This document shows, one piece after another, positions 1-6,257 of a stretch of 64,000 bases of DNA. Under the pieces are notes generated by a model, which was not told the origin of the DNA, made no database searches, and was given only the letters and a program-made list of their open reading frames with translations. The DNA comes from Synechococcus sp. CC9311 (GTDB lineage Bacteria > Cyanobacteriota > Cyanobacteriia > PCC-6307 > Cyanobiaceae). The position numbers were made by a program, and so were the translations under genes. Position 1 is the stretch's first letter, and the number at the start of each line of letters is the position of its first letter. The stretch spans positions 1,922,001-1,986,000 of the forward strand of contig NC_008319.1 of the NCBI RefSeq assembly GCF_000014585.1. The letters are read 5' to 3'.

Positions 1-2
1 TG

Positions 3-290
3 TCTTCTGCCATAAGTTTTGGGCCTGAAGGCAACGACGCAAGAAGGAATCAGACATCCCTGGAGACACTCAAGCGCATTGAGATCAACACAGGCAAGCC
101 TTTAACAGCCACGCTTCGCGACGGCATCGAGCAAATCAGAGCCAGAGAGCGCCGTCAGATTGCTGGGTACGCACTCCTGACTCCCCAAACGATCAGAGCA
201 GAAATACTGCCCCAAACCAAAAGAGACGCTGCAAATAAACGAAATCTGTTTTCATTCTTTGGAAGTACGAGCTGGCGATCCATTCAATAA
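3..290 (+). CDS. Hypothetical protein, C-terminal fragment cut by window edge
   Basis: The third forward frame is open from the first bases and stops at TAA 288-290, giving 95 residues with no start inside the window. The visible part is hydrophilic, rich in Arg, Gln and Thr, with a helical stretch around TLRDGIEQIRARERRQI. It has no membrane segment and no motif I recognise. It could be the tail of a larger conserved protein. The family cannot be named from this fragment. Confidence 0.5.
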   Translation, partial: SSAISFGPEGNDARRNQTSLETLKRIEINTGKPLTATLRDGIEQIRARERRQIAGYALLTPQTIRAEILPQTKRDAANKRNLFSFFGSTSWRSIQ

Positions 291-409
291 AGGCCTTCAA
301 ACCCTTTACTGACAAAGCTCGACAATGGTCGCAAGCATTTCACAGGGTTAGCTGACAATGATGTCAAGATCAAACAGCGTGCCTAAGTTGCAACAAACGC
401 TAAAACCAC

Positions 410-571
410 ATGGGCTTCGACAAGGGCGATAAATTCATCGACGACGCAAAGCAACGCGCCCACGATGCAATTGGTGAATCCAACCCAAAACTCACTTCTC
501 TTGAAAAAGGGTTTTTGCACGCCATGAAGCGACGTCAGGCTCGTGAAAAGCATGCAAGGAAAGGAAGCTAA
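410..571 (+). CDS. Small basic hypothetical protein (53 aa)
   Basis: ATG at 410 opens a 53-codon frame ending TAA. The protein is soluble and charged: an acidic N-terminal half (GFDKGDKFIDDAKQRAHDA) and a very basic tail (MKRRQAREKHARKGS). The tail could bind nucleic acid or sit on a ribosome, but that is only a guess from charge. It lies alone between a partial gene and a small minus-strand ORF. I do not recognise the family. The amphipathic composition and clean start and stop make a real gene more likely than not. Confidence 0.45.
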   Translation: MGFDKGDKFIDDAKQRAHDAIGESNPKLTSLEKGFLHAMKRRQAREKHARKGS

Positions 572-737
572 TTCTTTCCCTCACAGCCCAAAGCATTAGC
601 GTGAATATCTTTTACAAGATTCGACCAAGAATAAAGACTCTTATGCTATCAATTAGCTGCCAAAACGTCATAATTCTTCCTTGACAGTTTTTCAATAATT
701 AACAACCCAAAAACCCTTCTCGTTGATCAAGATTCAA

Positions 738-920
738 TCATTCAGCGTTTTCTGCTCTATTGATCTCTGTTTGATCGATGATTAAATCATCAATCATCTT
801 TATTCTTAAAACAGGTCGACCGGTCACATCAACTTCGCCTCGACTCTGCAGTTGCTCCAAGAGGAGATCGTCAGACCACAAAGACTGCAGCATCTTGCAC
901 TTGATGCACCTTGATTCCAT
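738..920 (-). CDS. Small hypothetical protein with CxxC (60 aa)
   Basis: This is a 60-codon frame with an N-terminal CIKC pair, a Leu-rich helix (LWSDDLLLEQLQSRGEVD) and an acidic C-terminus. The single CxxC could bind metal or be redox-active, but one pair is weak evidence. No clear Shine-Dalgarno precedes the ATG. It is convergent with the 53-codon gene upstream. Composition looks protein-like rather than antisense noise. Function unknown. Confidence 0.4.
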   Translation of the reverse strand: MESRCIKCKMLQSLWSDDLLLEQLQSRGEVDVTGRPVLRIKMIDDLIIDQTEINRAENAE

Positions 921-986
921 TGAGCAAAACTCGAAGACCTCAGATTCTTAAATTTCGATTACGATATCAAGCCATCCAGGAATTAA

Positions 987-1247
987 ATGCTCAGGCCGAT
1001 TATTTCGCTGTTTTTCGCGGCAGTGATGTGGGTTCAAGTCCCTCAATGGTCAAACGATTGGTCGAAATGCGCTGTAGACGTCCCTGACACGGCATGCCAC
1101 TGGTACGTCGTTGCACCAGACAACACCTTTGGGGAAGGTTTTAGCTGGGCAAACGCTCCTTGGTTCAGTGCCGAAGGTCTCCTCGATATTGGCGAACTCA
1201 CTGACACCGTGAGCAAAATCCACCTCGGAGCGGTTGAGAACGCTTAA
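987..1247 (+). CDS. Small exported hypothetical protein (86 aa)
   Basis: The frame begins with a hydrophobic N-terminus (MLRPIISLFFAAVMWVQVP) that reads as a signal peptide or single anchor. An aromatic-rich mature part follows, with two cysteines (Cys28 and Cys37) that could form a disulfide outside the cytoplasm. A hairpin that could end the transcript follows 17 bases after the stop. No recognised domain. A periplasmic or thylakoid-lumen location is inferred from the N-terminus only. Confidence 0.6.
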   Translation: MLRPIISLFFAAVMWVQVPQWSNDWSKCAVDVPDTACHWYVVAPDNTFGEGFSWANAPWFSAEGLLDIGELTDTVSKIHLGAVENA

Positions 1248-1263
1248 AAATAATGAACCCGAA

Positions 1264-1292
1264 GAAGCCGAACCACTACGGCTTCGCTCTTT
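1264..1292 (+). terminator. Hairpin after the exported hypothetical gene
   Basis: GAAGCCG at 1264-1270 pairs perfectly with CGGCTTC at 1279-1285 around an 8-base loop. GCTCTTT follows. The T-run is short, so this is a moderate intrinsic terminator. It also argues against the ORFs that read through it on either strand. Confidence 0.5.
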
Positions 1293-1642
1293 GGAGTTGC
1301 TTGATCAACAGTCCAACGCCATCTCGATCAAGAGACGATTGCATCCCTCTCTTGATCAAACCAGCTTGCTGGCCTGCGACACTTTTTAGCTTTACTTCTT
1401 CCTTATTGATTACCAAAACCGAAGAAAAATCGTGGATTGATGCCGTCACGGCATTGAAGCAGCATCCCCCTGGAAGTTTGCTGCCACTGACATCTTGCAT
1501 CTTAAAAGATTTAGATTACACAATAAATGCTTTACACAAAATTAACTTAGTCCTTAAAATTTTAGAGCAAATGAAGAGCTCAAGAAGTTAACGAAGGGGC
1601 CACGAAGCACTGCGACGGGACTTCACAATTGGCGATAAAGAA
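1293..1642. other. Intergenic stretch without a convincing gene
   Basis: About 350 bases between a terminator-like hairpin and a small minus-strand gene. Open frames exist on both strands, but each runs through the hairpin at 1264-1292 and lacks a ribosome site. I see no repeat, tRNA or promoter that I can support. Confidence 0.4.
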
Positions 1643-1759
1643 CTATTTACCCTTCAAGTATGGCAAATCACTTGGCTGAGAGAGAGTGTAAACAACAGCT
1701 GCTGTAATCAAGGCAGTCACAGCCAGCATTGCGTAGATCCAAACAGAATAATCGGTCAT
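1643..1759 (-). CDS. 38-aa single-helix membrane protein downstream of hli
   Basis: Minus-strand ATG at 1759 opens 38 codons ending TAG. The protein has a short N-terminus (MTDYSVWIYAML), a hydrophobic helix rich in Ala and Val, and a polar tail ending PYLKGK. This is the usual shape of small thylakoid subunits, but it matches no PSI, PSII, cytochrome b6f or NDH subunit that I can name. Its start codon overlaps the hli stop as ATGA, so the two are almost surely translated together. That coupling is the main reason to believe it is a gene. Confidence 0.65.
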   Translation of the reverse strand: MTDYSVWIYAMLAVTALITAAVVYTLSQPSDLPYLKGK

Positions 1760-1959
1760 CAATTAAGGCCTAAAACACCAAAAGTGAATTGGCTCAGAAT
1801 GCCATGACCTGTCAACGCTTCCGTGAAAAGACCGATCACAAAGCCAAGCATGGCTAAGCGACCGTTGAGAAGCTCAGCAGCAACAAAACGCCCTGACTTG
1901 CTTTGCTCTGAAGCTTCTTCCTGGAAGCAATCGCCCTGGGGCATAGAAGTGGAATCCAT
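1759..1959 (-). CDS. hli: High-light-inducible protein (Hli/Scp)
   Basis: This is a one-helix chlorophyll a/b-binding-like protein of the thylakoid. The helix carries the ELLNGRLAMLGFVIG signature; Glu, Asn and Arg are the pigment-binding residues of the family. Such proteins bind chlorophyll and carotenoid and protect photosystem assembly under high light. I chose the ATG at 1959 (66 aa); a TTG at 1980 would add seven residues. The stop overlaps the start of a 38-codon membrane protein. The helix is close to that of a second hli gene at 36602. Confidence 0.9.
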   Translation of the reverse strand: MDSTSMPQGDCFQEEASEQSKSGRFVAAELLNGRLAMLGFVIGLFTEALTGHGILSQFTFGVLGLN

Positions 1960-2017
1960 CAACTTCAGATAACTACACAAACTTTACCTTGTTTACAACG
2001 TTTTGCGAAGCACTGGT

Positions 2018-2467
2018 ATGCGCCGTATCCAGCCCGCTGACTCCCCTTTACTACGCGAGATTTACGTAGATGCCATTCAAACGCAGGCCGCTAAGGCTTA
2101 CAGCCCTGAGCAGATAAGAGCTTGGACTAACCTCGCCTGGCTACCAGGAGTTTTGGATCGCGCCTTGGAAGAAGGCCAGGGCTGGATCAGTGGGATCGAT
2201 GATGGGTTCGCGATTCGCTATCCCTCCAACCGACTGTCAATGCTGTATTGCCGAGGTCGATCGTCTCGACAGGGGCATGGATCAGCTCTTCTTCAGGCCA
2301 TTGAAGGCGATGCGCAGCGAATGGGAATCCAACGGTTGCAGACAGAGGCCAGCCTTCTCTCTCGACCCATGCTTGAACAAAGAGGCTGGACGGTGATCGC
2401 TCCTGAGCCATTCATGATTGGCGGCGTGCCTTTCGTTCGTTTCCAGATGGAAAAAACATTGGGCTGA
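2018..2467 (+). CDS. GNAT-family N-acetyltransferase
   Basis: About 150 residues with a typical GNAT layout: an N-terminal strand (MRRIQPADSPLLREIY), a middle region with the acetyl-CoA loop [19 protein letters not shown] (the R/Q-x-x-G-x-G/A type), and a C-terminal strand with EQRGWTVIAPEPF. The family moves an acetyl group from acetyl-CoA to an amine; the substrate cannot be read here. ATG at 2018 is preferred over an upstream TTG at 2003. The gene is divergent from the hli operon, with starts about 60 bases apart. Confidence 0.8.
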   Translation: MRRIQPADSPLLREIYVDAIQTQAAKAYSPEQIRAWTNLAWLPGVLDRALEEGQGWISGIDDGFAIRYPSNRLSMLYCRGRSSRQGHGSALLQAIEGDAQRMGIQRLQTEASLLSRPMLEQRGWTVIAPEPFMIGGVPFVRFQMEKTLG

Positions 2468-3089
2468 GTCACCACCGATCCTGCGACCCGCAGAAGAGAG
2501 GAACAAGCCACTCAGCGAAACCAACCTAGGTCGACGACCTCAGCCCAAAGCGTTGAAAATTGCTCCAACCCACGGCCACATCATCGAGACCTTCAGACTC
2601 CGCACAGAACCTGAAAGGTGATCATTCCTGATTCGCCAAATCCTTCTCTACTCATCTGTTTTTCCACACGAATTTCATATCAAGACAGTCTTTTGCTCGA
2701 GCGATTGCTCCTCTCCAGGTTCATCACAGCAATGAAGCAAGATCAGTCATGAAATGTCGCAACTTCAGCGATAGAACAATGTGACATCTTTTACTCGCAA
2801 TAAACCCTTTCCATGGCTGAACTGCAAACCAAATGAGCTGGATTAAATCAAAAGGGATTAACGAAATAAAGCAAGCTAAAAGCAAGAGGAGCCTTCTTGA
2901 TGCAAGACCTGAACGTTGAACTCTTACTACACAGATTCAACTATCAGCGGCTGTGGAAAAGCTGTGGAAAATCATCCAAAACGTTGTGATCAACTCTTTA
3001 CACGCCTGCTTATAAGGACGAACACGGTTCAGCCTGCAGCGTTTAGCCGTCTGTAAACGGCTTATTCAGAACGGTCGATCCATCAGAAA
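2468..3089. other. Long intergenic region holding a DnaA-box cluster
   Basis: About 620 bases with no convincing gene on either strand. It contains three exact TTTTCCACA boxes (listed separately). AT-rich patches lie between 2800 and 2900, and an AGCCGT/ACGGCT hairpin sits near 3045-3062, just past the end of the next minus-strand gene. Gene starts and stops leave this stretch clear, which fits a regulatory or structural role. Confidence 0.5.
2660..2971. promoter_or_regulatory. Three exact cyanobacterial DnaA boxes
   Basis: TTTTCCACA occurs at 2660-2668 on the plus strand. Its reverse complement TGTGGAAAA occurs at 2952-2960 and again at 2963-2971, the two starts being 11 bases apart, about one helical turn. 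TTTTCCACA is the DnaA box described for cyanobacteria. By chance about 0.5 exact copies are expected in 64 kb on both strands, so three within 312 bases is unlikely. Whether this is an origin, a DnaA-titration site or a regulatory site is not settled by sequence. Confidence 0.5.
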
Positions 3090-3338
3090 TCAGGTCTGGT
3101 TGCCACCAAGCATGTCCTCATACCCTTCATAAGGGTCATATTCAGCCCATCCAGGACTGGCTTGATCCAAAAGTCCGTATTGACCATCAATCATCTGTGT
3201 TCTTGTGTTCCCATAAGGCACCGTGTTGCAGGTCACGCCTCCCCCAGCAACAGGTTGGCAATCATTGAAGCGAACCTGGCCCTTCACTGAGACACCAACA
3301 AGTGAAACGAAGCCGAGGACAAGAGGGACCGCTGACAT
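3090..3338 (-). CDS. Exported hypothetical protein (82 aa)
   Basis: I chose the internal ATG (MSAVPLVLGFVSLVGVSVKG) because it starts a clean signal peptide. The longer frame to 3428 would put 30 unlikely residues before it. The mature part has a Cys pair (CQPVAGGGVTC) and ends in an acidic, aromatic tail (YDPYEGYEDMLGG). Probably secreted to the periplasm or lumen. No domain recognised. It lies downstream of another exported small protein on the same strand. Confidence 0.6.
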   Translation of the reverse strand: MSAVPLVLGFVSLVGVSVKGQVRFNDCQPVAGGGVTCNTVPYGNTRTQMIDGQYGLLDQASPGWAEYDPYEGYEDMLGGNQT

Positions 3339-3412
3339 GAAACGCGCATCAAGACGTTGATGGATCGGCATGAGCGAATGGACAACTGAAACCAGTTTGA
3401 CGGCATCGACCA

Positions 3413-3763
3413 TCAGAAGCCCTGGCACTGAACATTTACAGCAGTCAAAAAATTGACAGCGTCTTTCCCACGTCCGGCACGCAGCTGCACCATGAGCAAG
3501 TCAGATTGAAGGCCTAAAAGCATCGTTTGACACGGGTAACGATCACGGGCTGATGCACTGCGCTGCAGCTGTTCAGCTCGAATCAAGGCTTGCTGACAGC
3601 TGGCGATTCGCTCGAAGCGAAAACAATCCAACGCAACAGGATTCACGCTTCTAAGCGAAGCGGCAGAGGCAGAGGCAGAGCCGATGAAGGCACCACCAAC
3701 GACCAACAGAATTGCCCCAGAAATCGCAATCTCCTGAGAGGATGCGACAGCTATTTCTCGCAT
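3413..3763 (-). CDS. Exported hypothetical protein (116 aa)
   Basis: Translation from MREIAVASSQ gives a hydrophobic, Ala-rich signal region (AISGAILLVVGGAFIG...ASASAAS) and then a helical mature part with four cysteines. That part includes FRFERIASCQQALIRAEQLQ and YPCQTMLLGLQSDLLMVQL. It reads as a small exported helical protein. The 52 extra codons back to 3919 are antisense to a plus-strand small membrane ORF and look non-coding. Its ATG lies only three bases from the opposite-strand ATG at 3767, so one of the two starts may be wrong. Confidence 0.6.
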   Translation of the reverse strand: MREIAVASSQEIAISGAILLVVGGAFIGSASASAASLRSVNPVALDCFRFERIASCQQALIRAEQLQRSASARDRYPCQTMLLGLQSDLLMVQLRAGRGKDAVNFLTAVNVQCQGF

Positions 3764-3766
3764 CGG

Positions 3767-3883
3767 ATGTACACCGACTGGACTGCTGTCGCCCTTCTGC
3801 TGTTCACCACTGTGCCCTTGCTGGCTGTCGTGGTGACCGCCGCCTTCTTTATTTGGCAACAGAGGAAGAAACAACTGCGCTAA
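3767..3883 (+). CDS. Possible 38-aa single-helix membrane protein
   Basis: ATG at 3767 opens 38 codons. The product has a short N-terminus (MYTDWTAVA), one hydrophobic helix (LLLFTTVPLLAVVVTAAFF) and a basic tail (IWQQRKKQLR). This is a classic single-helix thylakoid shape with a positive stromal end. I cannot match it to a named photosynthetic subunit. It overlaps the 3' end of the minus-strand zinc-finger-like gene by 35 bases and its start abuts a divergent ATG, which lowers confidence. Confidence 0.4.
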   Translation: MYTDWTAVALLLFTTVPLLAVVVTAAFFIWQQRKKQLR

Positions 3884-4070
3884 CCGACTCAGAACGGACC
3901 TTGGTGTGCTGAAGTCCAAGTGCTGGAAGTGACATGTCCAGCTCTTTATTTTGACTTTTCATGGGATCACCTTGACCCAGACAATCAAGACATGTGCGAA
4001 AACGCTTGTCATTGATCCGCTGAATTCCGCTACCGCCGCAGCTTCTGCAAATCATCGTTTCTGTTGCCAT
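3849..4070 (-). CDS. Small DnaJ-type zinc-finger-like protein (73 aa)
   Basis: Starting at MATETMICRSCGGSG, the protein has two CxxC pairs, CRSCGGSG and CLDCLGQG, the CxxCxGxG pattern of the DnaJ cysteine-rich region. Together they can form one four-Cys zinc site. The rest is a polar tail. In photosynthetic organisms small proteins of this type take part in assembly or redox chaperoning, but no J domain is present, so the role is open. The start at 4070 puts the zinc motif at the N-terminus; 24 upstream codons in frame look non-coding. Confidence 0.65.
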   Translation of the reverse strand: MATETMICRSCGGSGIQRINDKRFRTCLDCLGQGDPMKSQNKELDMSLPALGLQHTKVRSESVSAVVSSSVAK

Positions 4071-4119
4071 TTCAAGACTTTCAGTTTGAAGCCTTTTTTC
4101 TCTTGCGATCCCGAACTTT

Positions 4120-5025
4120 TTATGAAGAATCAGCCCCAACAATCAATGACGTGAGCTTGTCCTGACGCTCTCTGAGCTCCTCTAGCAATTCTTCAGCAGA
4201 AATCGCAGTCGTAGGAGATACCAGACCCAGAGATGCGGCCAATCGGCCAATCACTTGTGCTGCACCTTCTCCACGATCACGCAGCGCGCTCAGGCCTGTC
4301 ACATGATCGCGTTTTGACAGTTTTTGACCGGATGCATCACAGAGCAAGGGCACGTACCCGTAGCGCGGAGAGGTCATCCCCAAGGACGTGATGACTGCAC
4401 TCTGGGCAGCACAGACAGACACAAGATCCTGTCCTCGCACCACCTCGTTGATACCTAAGGCCAACTCGTCGATGGACGTAGCCAAGTGATACGCAATGAC
4501 CCCATCGGCGCGACGGAGAACGACATCTCCTACCGCTGTCGCAAAAGGCTCAACAACGCGCAGTCTCCAGGAAGGTAGTCGCGCGTCCTTAAAGCCCCAA
4601 TCTTGATGAAGCCGCCTGCACGTTCCCGGATAAATCGTTGCACCGTCAAGCTGCCGGCGACTGCAGCGACAGGGATAGAGATAACCCTGCTTCCGTAACG
4701 TGGAAAGGAATGAGCCATAGAGTCCGCGTCGTCTGCTTTGCAGTACGACGGGTCCATCCCAGTTGAGTCCAAGCCAGCGAAGGTCTTGCAACACAGATTC
4801 AATGGAGCCAGTACGAATCCTTGGGGTGTCGAGATCATCCACCCGCAACAGCCATTGCCCGTTGTTGAGTCGGGCACGCAGCCAAGACAAAAGGGCCGTC
4901 CTCACATTGCCGAGATGAAGAGGACCGGATGGAGTCGGCGCAAATCGGCCCCGATAGCACCGTTGGCTTAGCCCCTGACCGTTCTGCAGGACTTGACTTA
5001 GGTGATCAGGAAGCTGGATAGCCAT
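4120..5025 (-). CDS. gluQ: Glutamyl-Q tRNA(Asp) synthetase
   Basis: A truncated glutamyl-tRNA synthetase paralogue of 301 residues that attaches glutamate to the queuosine base of tRNA-Asp. The class I catalytic motif is RFAPTPSGPLHLGN (HLGN as the HIGH box, near residue 37). A zinc site follows (YPCRCSRRQLDG with GTCRRLH), and KLSKRD takes the place of KMSKS. The protein ends soon after the catalytic core and lacks the anticodon-binding domain of GltX, the mark of this family. ATG at 5025 is preferred over TTG at 5028. It lies downstream of hup on the same strand. Confidence 0.93.
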   Translation of the reverse strand: MAIQLPDHLSQVLQNGQGLSQRCYRGRFAPTPSGPLHLGNVRTALLSWLRARLNNGQWLLRVDDLDTPRIRTGSIESVLQDLRWLGLNWDGPVVLQSRRRGLYGSFLSTLRKQGYLYPCRCSRRQLDGATIYPGTCRRLHQDWGFKDARLPSWRLRVVEPFATAVGDVVLRRADGVIAYHLATSIDELALGINEVVRGQDLVSVCAAQSAVITSLGMTSPRYGYVPLLCDASGQKLSKRDHVTGLSALRDRGEGAAQVIGRLAASLGLVSPTTAISAEELLEELRERQDKLTSLIVGADSS

Positions 5026-5051
5026 CAACAGTGCTGATCGTTCAGATCAAC

Positions 5052-5077
5052 AAAAAAGGGTGGTCCAAAGACCACCC
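5052..5077 (-). terminator. Intrinsic terminator of hup
   Basis: Read on the minus strand: GGGTGGTC (complement of 5070-5077), a four-base loop, GACCACCC, then six T (complement of 5052-5057). It lies 24 bases past the hup stop. It should end the hup transcript before gluQ. Confidence 0.88.
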
Positions 5078-5101
5078 CATCATCATCAAAGGCTTAGTGA
5101 C

Positions 5102-5377
5102 CTAGCCCTGGACGCGGTCTTTGAACATTTTGCCTGCGGTAAATGCTGGAACACGCTTGGCAGGAATTTTGATCTTTTCACCGGTTTTAGGGTTCAGGCC
5201 CTGACGAGCAGAACGCTCGCGTGGTTCAAACGAACCGAAACCAAGGATTGAAACTTTTTTCCCTTCGACAACCGAATCAATGATGGTGTCGATAGCGGCG
5301 TCAACCACGAGGGAGACGTCCGTTTTGGTGAGTTCAGTGCGAGCGGCAACGAGGTTGACGAGGTCAGCTTTGTTCAT
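5102..5377 (-). CDS. hup: HU-family DNA-binding protein
   Basis: A 91-residue nucleoid protein from MNKADLVNLVAARTELTK. It has the two N-terminal helices, the HU signature GFGSFEPRERSARQG, and the DNA-bending arm GLNPKTGEKIKIPAKRVPAF followed by the C-terminal helix. HU bends and wraps DNA as a dimer. The open frame extends upstream to 5566, but the extra 63 codons are non-homologous, so the internal ATG is the start. A strong terminator follows. Confidence 0.96.
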   Translation of the reverse strand: MNKADLVNLVAARTELTKTDVSLVVDAAIDTIIDSVVEGKKVSILGFGSFEPRERSARQGLNPKTGEKIKIPAKRVPAFTAGKMFKDRVQG

Positions 5378-5519
5378 GGAAGGAGTGGTGTGGAGCGAGA
5401 GCGCGCTGGTTGACGTTGCGGAGGTCAACATCCGCACGGCTTCCCTGAGCGTGCCAATCGTATGGAGGCCAGCGCCTTGAAGCAACCGAAAAACGCTGTG
5501 CCGCAATGCATTCACCGAA

Positions 5520-6191
5520 TCAGTCTTGAGGAAGACGGTCTGATTGCGCAGGACTCCAACTCGCAAAAGGAGCTAAACGCCCACCTCGGAGCGCCCCAAG
5601 CCCTGCTCCAGAAGCTAGTGCTGGACTGGATTCTGGGGGAATCCAATCGCGCAGGCGCCGAAGACTGAGCTGCTGTCTCGGCCAATGAAAAGTGCGTCGA
5701 TGACGAAGAGGAGCCAGCTGGCCTTCTTGAACCGGAATTAACAATCGTCCGCAAAACAGCACATCCAGAGGGGCTGGAGAGTGCACAACGCAGCTTCCAG
5801 GTGTGGGTCCTGGCGTCCAAAGCAGCCTTAAACCAGAGGCAGTGATGTGGGAATCAACAAAAGTCTCAAGGGGTTGAACCCCTGGCAACAAGTAAGCCTC
5901 TTGCTCCTGAACCAACACAGGCCATCCCAATCGTTCCTGCAAACGCCGAAGGCGGCCATGTCCCTCTCGACTCGTGAGAAGAATCCGAGGCGAACGATCA
6001 GAAGCCAGGTCATACAGAGCTTGAAGGCTGGCCTCAGTCAGCGGCGGGCAATCAATCAGTACGGGTTCAGGCTCTACATCGAGCCACCAAGACGACCCAC
6101 CGCGACAGTCTCGATTGGGTGGAAACAACCAAAGGTTGTCCATAATTTGCTGAGGCGGTCGGCCTGACTCCAAAGCCGAGGTCATCGTCAT
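5520..6191 (-). CDS. MBL-fold metallo-hydrolase-like protein
   Basis: About 223 residues. The N-terminal half has the usual MBL opening, with a strand pair and an Asp turn (PEPVLIDCPPL), then LLTSREGHGRL, where the HxHxDH motif would be. This motif is degenerate, keeping only one His. Later TPGPTPGSCVVHS matches the G/H-x-x-G-S loop and DVLFCGRLLIP the family strand with a Cys or Asp ligand. Loss of zinc ligands suggests altered or no hydrolase activity. It is divergent from glgX, 66 bases away. Confidence 0.7.
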   Translation of the reverse strand: MTMTSALESGRPPQQIMDNLWLFPPNRDCRGGSSWWLDVEPEPVLIDCPPLTEASLQALYDLASDRSPRILLTSREGHGRLRRLQERLGWPVLVQEQEAYLLPGVQPLETFVDSHITASGLRLLWTPGPTPGSCVVHSPAPLDVLFCGRLLIPVQEGQLAPLRHRRTFHWPRQQLSLRRLRDWIPPESSPALASGAGLGALRGGRLAPFASWSPAQSDRLPQD

Positions 6192-6257
6192 TTCGGTGGA
6201 GTTCCATCACACCCTCTACTTTGAGGGAAGTACGTCCTGCGATCTGCGGGCGGATCT

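Noticed and set aside
1276-1500. 74-codon minus-strand ORF
   Set aside because: It ends within the same hairpin and shows no motif. Low support on either strand.
1253-1591. 112-codon plus-strand ORF
   Set aside because: It starts inside a hairpin that looks like a terminator and has no ribosome site or recognisable protein character.
3764-3919. N-terminal extension of the exported 116-aa protein
   Set aside because: The extra 52 residues are antisense to a hydrophobic plus-strand frame and do not look like protein. The internal ATG starts a signal peptide.
5462-5668. Plus-strand ORF over the hup and MBL region
   Set aside because: Antisense to clear genes. No motif of its own.
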